A DNA stretch of 64,000 bases from contig CAJTPV010000001.1 in assembly GCA_910578505.1 (NCBI GenBank), forward strand, positions 157,307 to 221,306. Reading direction: 5' to 3'. The notes below the pieces were generated by a model. It did no database searches, was not told where the DNA came from, and worked only from the letters and a program-made list of their open reading frames with translations. Both the position numbers and the translations under genes were made by a program. Shown one piece after another: positions 59,737 through 64,000 of this stretch (positions within the stretch are counted from its first letter, which is position 1; every line of letters begins with the position of its first letter). The stretch is from an uncultured Oscillospiraceae bacterium (GTDB lineage Bacteria > Bacillota > Clostridia > Oscillospirales > Oscillospiraceae).

Positions 59737-60759
59737 ATGACGACCAAAATTTTTCTCATCCGTCACGCTGAGGCGGAGGGCAACCTCTACCGCCTGGCCC
59801 ACGGACAATACGACAGCACCATCACCCCCGGCGGATACCGGCAGCTGGCCTATCTGCGCCAGCGCTTCCAAAACGAGCGCATCGACGCCGTGTACGGCAG
59901 CGACCTGACCCGGACCCACACCACTGCCTCCGCCGTCTACGCCCCCAAAAACCTGCCCTTCCGCCCCCTGCCCCTGCTGCGGGAGCTGCGCCTGGGCGTA
60001 TGGGAGCAGATGTCCTGGGGCGAAATACTGCGCATGGACCGGCAGATGTACATAGACTTCAACAAGCGCCCGGACCTGTGGCACGCGGACCAGGCGGAGA
60101 CCTATGCCCAGGTCCGCGGCCGGATGCTGGCGGCCCTGCGGCAGATTGCGGCGGAAAATCCCGGCGGCACAGTGGCCGCCACCAGCCACGGCGCCGCCCT
60201 GCGCACGCTGCTGGGCGCCCTCCAGGGCCTGAGCCTGGAGGAAATCGGCGGCACGGGCCACGGGGACAACACGGCGGTATCCCTGGTGGAGGTGGAGGGG
60301 GACGCTATGCGCGTGGTCTTCCGGGACGATGCGTCCCATGTCCCCGCCAGCGTCTCCACCTTCCGCCGCCAGAGCTGGCACAGGGACGACGCCGCCACCG
60401 AGCCGGGGCTGTGGTACGACACGCTGCGGGAGGACGGCAATGGCCGGGAGGCCAAGGCCATGATGAACGAGGAGGAGGCGGGCCGCTTCCGCCTGGAGCT
60501 GATGCCGGAGGCCCTGCGCATCACGGACTACCAGCTCCTGCCGGCCTTCCGGGGGCGGGGATTTGGCGTGCAGCTGCTGGGCCAGGCGGTGCAGTTCGCC
60601 CGGAAGCACGGCAGGGAGATGGTCGCCGTGACCTGCTGCGCGCCGCTGGACGGATATTTCAAGCGCTACGGCTTCGCAGAGGAGGCCAGGGCCGGGGATA
60701 CGGTGGAGCTGGTGATGGATATCCGGCGGGTCATCCGGGATATCCCGGACATTTCGTAA
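59737..60759 (+). CDS. histidine phosphatase-GNAT acetyltransferase fusion
   Basis: The 340-residue protein joins two enzymes. Residues about 1-205 are a histidine phosphatase (phosphoglycerate mutase-like): IRHAEAEGN at the start with the phosphohistidine, and TSHGAALRTLLG. Residues about 240-340 are a GNAT acetyltransferase: LLPAFRGRGFGVQLLGQAV binds acetyl-CoA, and the YFKRYGF motif follows. The natural substrate is unknown. It lies 17 bases after the DUF262 gene and 12 bases before the YgiQ gene. Confidence 0.82.
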   Translation: MTTKIFLIRHAEAEGNLYRLAHGQYDSTITPGGYRQLAYLRQRFQNERIDAVYGSDLTRTHTTASAVYAPKNLPFRPLPLLRELRLGVWEQMSWGEILRMDRQMYIDFNKRPDLWHADQAETYAQVRGRMLAALRQIAAENPGGTVAATSHGAALRTLLGALQGLSLEEIGGTGHGDNTAVSLVEVEGDAMRVVFRDDASHVPASVSTFRRQSWHRDDAATEPGLWYDTLREDGNGREAKAMMNEEEAGRFRLELMPEALRITDYQLLPAFRGRGFGVQLLGQAVQFARKHGREMVAVTCCAPLDGYFKRYGFAEEARAGDTVELVMDIRRVIRDIPDIS

Positions 60760-60771
60760 GGGGGCGGGGCT

Positions 60772-62664
60772 ATGACAACCTTCGACTTCCTCCCTGTCAG
60801 CAAGGCGGACATGGAGGAGCGGGGCTGGTGGTACTATGATTTTCTCGTAATCACCGCAGACGCCTATGTGGACCACCCCAGCTTCGGCACGGCCATCATC
60901 GCCCGTGTGCTGGAGGCGGAGGGCTGGCGGGTGGCCGTCCTGGCCCAGCCGGACTGGCACAGCGCCGGGGACTTCCTGGCCATGGGCAAGCCCCGCTATG
61001 GCGTGCTCATCGGCGGCGGCAACATCGACTCCATGGTGGCCCACTACACCACCGCCAAAAAGCGCCGCTCCGCAGACGCCTACAGTCCCGGAAACCGCAT
61101 GGGCCTGCGGCCCGACCGGCCCACCATCGTCTACGCCAACCGGGCCAGGGAGGCCTTTCCGGACACGCCCATCGTCATCGGCGGACTGGAGGCCAGCCTG
61201 CGCCGCTTCGCCCACTACGACTACTGGGACGACAAGGTCCGCCGCTCCATCCTCTTCGACGCCCAGGCGGACCTGCTGGTCTACGGCATGGGGGAGCGGG
61301 CGGTCCGGGAGATTGCCGGGCGTCTGGCCAAGGGGGAGCCGGCGGAGCAGCTCACCGATATCCGGGGCACCGCCTACGCCGCCAAAGAGCCCCGGTGCGC
61401 CTTTGAGACGGCGGTTGTGCCGTCCTTTGAGCAGGTCTGTGCGGACAAGCACGACTACGCTGTGGCGACAAAGGTGGAATATGAGGAGCACGACGCCGTC
61501 CGGGGCCGGGCTGTGCTGCAGCGGCACGGGGACAGGACCCTGGTGGTGAACCCGCCGGCGCACCCGCTGAGCCGGGAGGAGCTGGACTTTGTGGCCGAGC
61601 TGCCCTACGCCCGGGAGGTCCACCCCATGTACGACAGCCGGGGCGGCGTGGCGGCCATCGAGGAGGTGCGCTTTTCCGTCACCCACAACCGGGGCTGCTT
61701 CGGCGGGTGCAATTTCTGCTCCCTGGCCTTCCACCAGGGCAGGATGGTGACCTCCCGGAGCCACGAGAGCGTGGTGCGGGAGGTGGAGGGCTTTGTCCGG
61801 GACCCCAAATTCAAGGGGTACGTCCACGACGTGGGCGGGCCGTCGGCCAACTTCCGCCACACCTCCTGCAAACAGCAGATGAAAAACGGCATGTGCAAAA
61901 ACCGCTCCTGCCTTGCGCCGGTCCCCTGTAAGAACCTGGACCCCAGCCACAGCGACTATCTGGCCCTGCTGCGGAAGGTGCGGGCGGCGCCGGGGGTGAA
62001 AAAGGTGTTCATCCGCAGCGGCATCCGGTACGACTACATGCTGGCGGAGAAAAACAGCGAGTTCTTTTCCGAGCTGGTCAGGCACCATATTTCCGGGCAG
62101 CTGAAGGTGGCCCCGGAGCACTGCTCCGCCCGGGTGCTGGACTATATGGGCAAGCCCCACTTTGATGTGTATGAAAAATTCCGGGACAAGTACCAGCGGC
62201 TGAACCAGCGCTACGGCCTGGAGCAGTACCTGGTGCCCTATCTGATGAGCTCCCATCCGGGCTGTACGCTGAACGACGCGGTGGATTTGGCCGTGTTCTT
62301 GCATAAGACGGGGCGTCAGCCGGAGCAGGTCCAGGATTTCTACCCCACGCCGGGGACGCTGTCCACCTGCATGTGGTACACGGGCCTGGACCCCCGGACC
62401 ATGGAGCCGGTCTATGTGGCGAAGAGTCCCCACGACAAGGCGCTGCAGCGGGCGCTGCTGCAGTGGAAGCGGCCGGAGATGCGGCGGCTGGTGGTGGAGG
62501 CCCTGCACCGGGCGGGCCGGGAGGACCTGATCGGGTACGGGAAGGACTGCCTCATCCGCCCCCTCCACAGCGGGCGGGAAAAGCCCCAGGGAAAGCCGCT
62601 GCAGAAGAGGGGGCCCGTGAAGAAAAAAGCCCGAGCGGCGGGACCGGCAAAAAGAAGAAAATAA
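60772..62664 (+). CDS. YgiQ-family radical SAM protein
   Basis: A 630-residue radical SAM protein of the YgiQ type. The N-terminal domain contains YDFLVITADAYVDHPSFG and a GGLEASLRRFAHYDYWDD core. The radical SAM cluster motif CFGGCNFC lies at about 308-315, with FIRSGIRYDYML and SSHPGC afterwards, and the C-terminus is Lys/Arg-rich. The reaction is unknown; relatives are widespread in anaerobes. GGGGGCGGG is the only upstream purine site, so translation may be coupled to the preceding gene. Confidence 0.9.
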   Translation: MTTFDFLPVSKADMEERGWWYYDFLVITADAYVDHPSFGTAIIARVLEAEGWRVAVLAQPDWHSAGDFLAMGKPRYGVLIGGGNIDSMVAHYTTAKKRRSADAYSPGNRMGLRPDRPTIVYANRAREAFPDTPIVIGGLEASLRRFAHYDYWDDKVRRSILFDAQADLLVYGMGERAVREIAGRLAKGEPAEQLTDIRGTAYAAKEPRCAFETAVVPSFEQVCADKHDYAVATKVEYEEHDAVRGRAVLQRHGDRTLVVNPPAHPLSREELDFVAELPYAREVHPMYDSRGGVAAIEEVRFSVTHNRGCFGGCNFCSLAFHQGRMVTSRSHESVVREVEGFVRDPKFKGYVHDVGGPSANFRHTSCKQQMKNGMCKNRSCLAPVPCKNLDPSHSDYLALLRKVRAAPGVKKVFIRSGIRYDYMLAEKNSEFFSELVRHHISGQLKVAPEHCSARVLDYMGKPHFDVYEKFRDKYQRLNQRYGLEQYLVPYLMSSHPGCTLNDAVDLAVFLHKTGRQPEQVQDFYPTPGTLSTCMWYTGLDPRTMEPVYVAKSPHDKALQRALLQWKRPEMRRLVVEALHRAGREDLIGYGKDCLIRPLHSGREKPQGKPLQKRGPVKKKARAAGPAKRRK

Positions 62665-62697
62665 CAATATCGGTTGATTGGAATCAGGAGGAACAAA

Positions 62698-63351
62698 ATG
62701 AAACAACGTTTATTGACCGCCATATTGGCGCTTTGTATGGCGCTCGCCCTGCTGCCGGGCCTGGCCCTGGCCTCAGAGGGGCCGGAGAGCGAGCCCTATT
62801 CCGGATTGGGGGCCTATGGGATCTCCGGCATCGTCCTCAACCCCGCCCCCATGCCCTTTGCCGACGTGGACCGGGACAACTGGTTTTTCGGGGACGTGGA
62901 CTATGTCTGGAAGCACTACCTGATGAGCGGCGTCAGCCCTGCCGCCTTTGCGCCCCAGACCACCGCCAGCCGGGCCATGATCTGGACCATCCTGGCCCGC
63001 ATGAAGGGGGTGCAGATGGACGGGAACACCGTGCCCTGGTATGAGGACAGCCAGCGCTGGGCCATGAGCGAGGACGTCTCCGACGGGACCAACCCCCAGG
63101 CGGACGTGACCCGCGAGGAGCTGGCCGCCATGCTCTGGCGCAGCGCGGGCATGCCTGCCCCCGGCGCGGCGTCGGATTTGAGCCGGTTCAGCGACGGCGA
63201 TGAGGTCAGCGCCTTCGCCCTGACAGCCGTGCGCTGGGCGGTGTCCATCGGGCTGCTGCGGGGGTATAACGGACAGCTGTATCCCCAGGGGACCGCCACC
63301 CGTGCCGAGATTGCGGCCATGGTCACCCGCTGGGGGGAGAATATGGATTGA
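62698..63351 (+). CDS. SLH-domain surface protein
   Basis: The 217-residue protein from ATG 62698 (AGGAGGAAC upstream) has a signal peptide (MKQRLLTAILALCMALALLP, cleavage near ALA-SEG) and little else than SLH repeats: FADVDRDNWFFGDVDYVWKH, then TTASRAMIWTILARMKG and GTATRAEIAAMVTRW. It is a compact cell-wall-binding protein, perhaps an adaptor. A terminator follows 46 bases after the stop. Confidence 0.8.
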   Translation: MKQRLLTAILALCMALALLPGLALASEGPESEPYSGLGAYGISGIVLNPAPMPFADVDRDNWFFGDVDYVWKHYLMSGVSPAAFAPQTTASRAMIWTILARMKGVQMDGNTVPWYEDSQRWAMSEDVSDGTNPQADVTREELAAMLWRSAGMPAPGAASDLSRFSDGDEVSAFALTAVRWAVSIGLLRGYNGQLYPQGTATRAEIAAMVTRWGENMD

Positions 63352-63396
63352 TTACGGACCGCCATCTGTAGTCTGGTAAGGGTAAAATAAAGGGGC

Positions 63397-63426
63397 AGAG
63401 GACCGGGGAGCGATTCCCGGCCCTCT
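63397..63426 (+). terminator. terminator after the SLH gene
   Basis: AGAGGACCGGGGA (63397-63409) pairs with TTCCCGGCCCTCT (63414-63426), 12 of 13 positions including one G-T, followed by TTCT. Confidence 0.7.
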
Positions 63427-63431
63427 TTCTG

Positions 63432-63635
63432 TCAGTCCCAGTTGATGTCCTCATGTGCCACGGTCTGACCGTTGGCGTATTCCTCCATAGCCGTCCTATG
63501 CGCTTTCAAATCATCTTCCGTCGCTATATCATCCGCGTCAACCGGAACAAAGCGCCGGACAACCTCCAAAAGAATCGGAAGCTCCCCCTCTGGAACAAAA
63601 TCAATCATCTGTATCAGCTGGCTTTTCACGGTCAC
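63432..63635 (-). CDS. small antitoxin-like protein
   Basis: A 67-residue acidic protein, with start GTG 63635 overlapping the stop of the upstream RelE-like frame (GTGA) and GGGGGGA upstream. The N-terminal half is helical (MIDFVPEGELPILLEVVRRF). The acidic tail ends THEDINWD-like (VAHEDINWD), a pattern I associate with clostridial antitoxins encoded after RelE-type toxins. No DNA-binding motif is obvious. Confidence 0.65.
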   Translation of the reverse strand: MTVKSQLIQMIDFVPEGELPILLEVVRRFVPVDADDIATEDDLKAHRTAMEEYANGQTVAHEDINWD

Positions 63636-64000
63636 AGTAATCCCCCCTTATAAACTTCCCCGCGTGGGGCTATTTTTTCGATAACAACAGTATTCCCGTC
63701 TGGATAAGAAAATACGATACGCCAGTCTCCGACGCGAAGCCGGTAAAGACGAACACTTCCAGACAGCGGCTTTACATCACCCGCTTTGCCGGCCTCTAAA
63801 TCGTCCCTGGACATCTTCTCATCAATGGCAGCGTTGATATAGGCGTTGACGCTCTGCCCCTGCTGTTCGGCGTGGGTCTGGATGATGTCTTTTTTGCCTT
63901 TAGGGACTGCGATATTGATACGGTCATAGGCTTTTGCTGCATATTTAGTGTCTGCTGAAAAAGTTGCATATGTTATGCATATATGCGAATGCAGGAAGCA
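63632..64000 (-). CDS. antitoxin-RelE toxin chimera, truncated by the window end
   Basis: The frame runs from the window edge (no start seen) to 63632. Its first part reads like an Arc/ribbon-helix-helix antitoxin (AYDRINIAVPKGKKDIIQ, then SVNAYINAAIDEKM, coding to about 63811). Its last part is the C-terminal half of a RelE toxin (KPLSGSVRLYRLRVGDWRIV and VVIEKIAPRGEVYKGG). These are normally separate proteins; the missing piece is the antitoxin end plus the toxin N-terminal helices, which suggests an in-frame deletion fusion. An internal ATG at 63814 could give only a toxin fragment. Confidence 0.6.
   Translation of the reverse strand, partial: CFLHSHICITYATFSADTKYAAKAYDRINIAVPKGKKDIIQTHAEQQGQSVNAYINAAIDEKMSRDDLEAGKAGDVKPLSGSVRLYRLRVGDWRIVFSYPDGNTVVIEKIAPRGEVYKGGLL

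Noticed and set aside
59716..62706. Minus-strand open frame of about 1,000 codons opposite the phosphatase-GNAT and YgiQ genes
   Set aside because: Composition is that of an antisense shadow, and the plus strand has two clear enzymes with motifs and tight spacing.

Overview
The window looks like chromosomal DNA from a G+C-rich, gut-type Gram-positive anaerobe of the Clostridia, most like the Oscillospiraceae (Flavonifractor/Lawsonibacter type). The reasons are strong Shine-Dalgarno sites, consensus sigma-A promoters, a RicT-type protein with its sporulation link, a PdaA-type deacetylase, several S-layer-homology (SLH) proteins, pyruvate phosphate dikinase and a glmS ribozyme. The family assignment is an inference from gene content. 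I saw no tRNA, rRNA, CRISPR array or phage structural genes.

Layout. 1-2.6 kb: rpmG-secE-nusG-rplK-rplA behind a consensus promoter; the operon ends after rplA, without rplJL or rpoB. 2.6-9.7 kb: a two-repeat lipoprotein, a 5'-truncated beta-propeller-like gene, ppdK, and the holB-ricT pair. 9.7-15.8 kb: a CotH / DUF4956 / VTC-domain operon divergent from an OmpR-type two-component system, with mirrored direct repeats between them, then pdaA. 16-23.2 kb: a cysteine/histidine repeat protein, an SDR reductase (YmfI-like), a YcdB/SLH protein, an AI-2E family transporter and glmS with its ribozyme. 23.6-28.5 kb: a perfect consensus promoter drives an operon of a small protein, a VWA-like metallopeptidase, a PaeR7I-type restriction-modification pair and a MoxR-type ATPase, with 4-nt overlaps at all three junctions around the R-M pair. 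28.5-30.9 kb: dipeptidase plus a two-part ThrE exporter. 31-34.3 kb: an A+T-rich run of small accessory genes. 34.3-37.9 kb: cardiolipin synthase, two toxin-antitoxin pairs and an orphan CsoR. 38-41.2 kb: a TrpXYZ-like ABC importer with a Phe/Tyr-rich leader peptide and a terminator in its leader. 41.3-46 kb: typA and a three-gene ABC-2 exporter with a switch-like leader. 46-48.3 kb: a third TA pair and an ECF sigma/anti-sigma pair. 48.3-52.6 kb: a double muramidase (GH24-SLH-GH25), secG and a UgpC/MsmX-type ATPase. 52.7-56.4 kb: nitroreductase and the lysC-hom-ACT amino-acid genes. 56.4-64 kb: a second AI-2E transporter, a 57-aa gene, a DUF262 (GmrSD-like) protein, a phosphatase-acetyltransferase fusion, a YgiQ radical-SAM protein, an SLH protein and a TA locus whose upstream gene looks like an antitoxin-toxin chimera running off the window.

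Most housekeeping genes are co-oriented in short operons closed by strong hairpins. Likely acquired genes (the R-M pair, the 31-34 kb run, DUF262 and the TA modules) stand out by richer A+T content and by sitting inside or between those operons. The best leads for undescribed biology are (1) the Phe/Tyr leader-peptide attenuator before the ABC importer, (2) the alternative-stem leader before the ABC exporter, (3) the VTC-DUF4956-CotH / two-component locus with its operators, (4) the R-M pair nested in a VWA/MoxR operon, and (5) the TA chimera.
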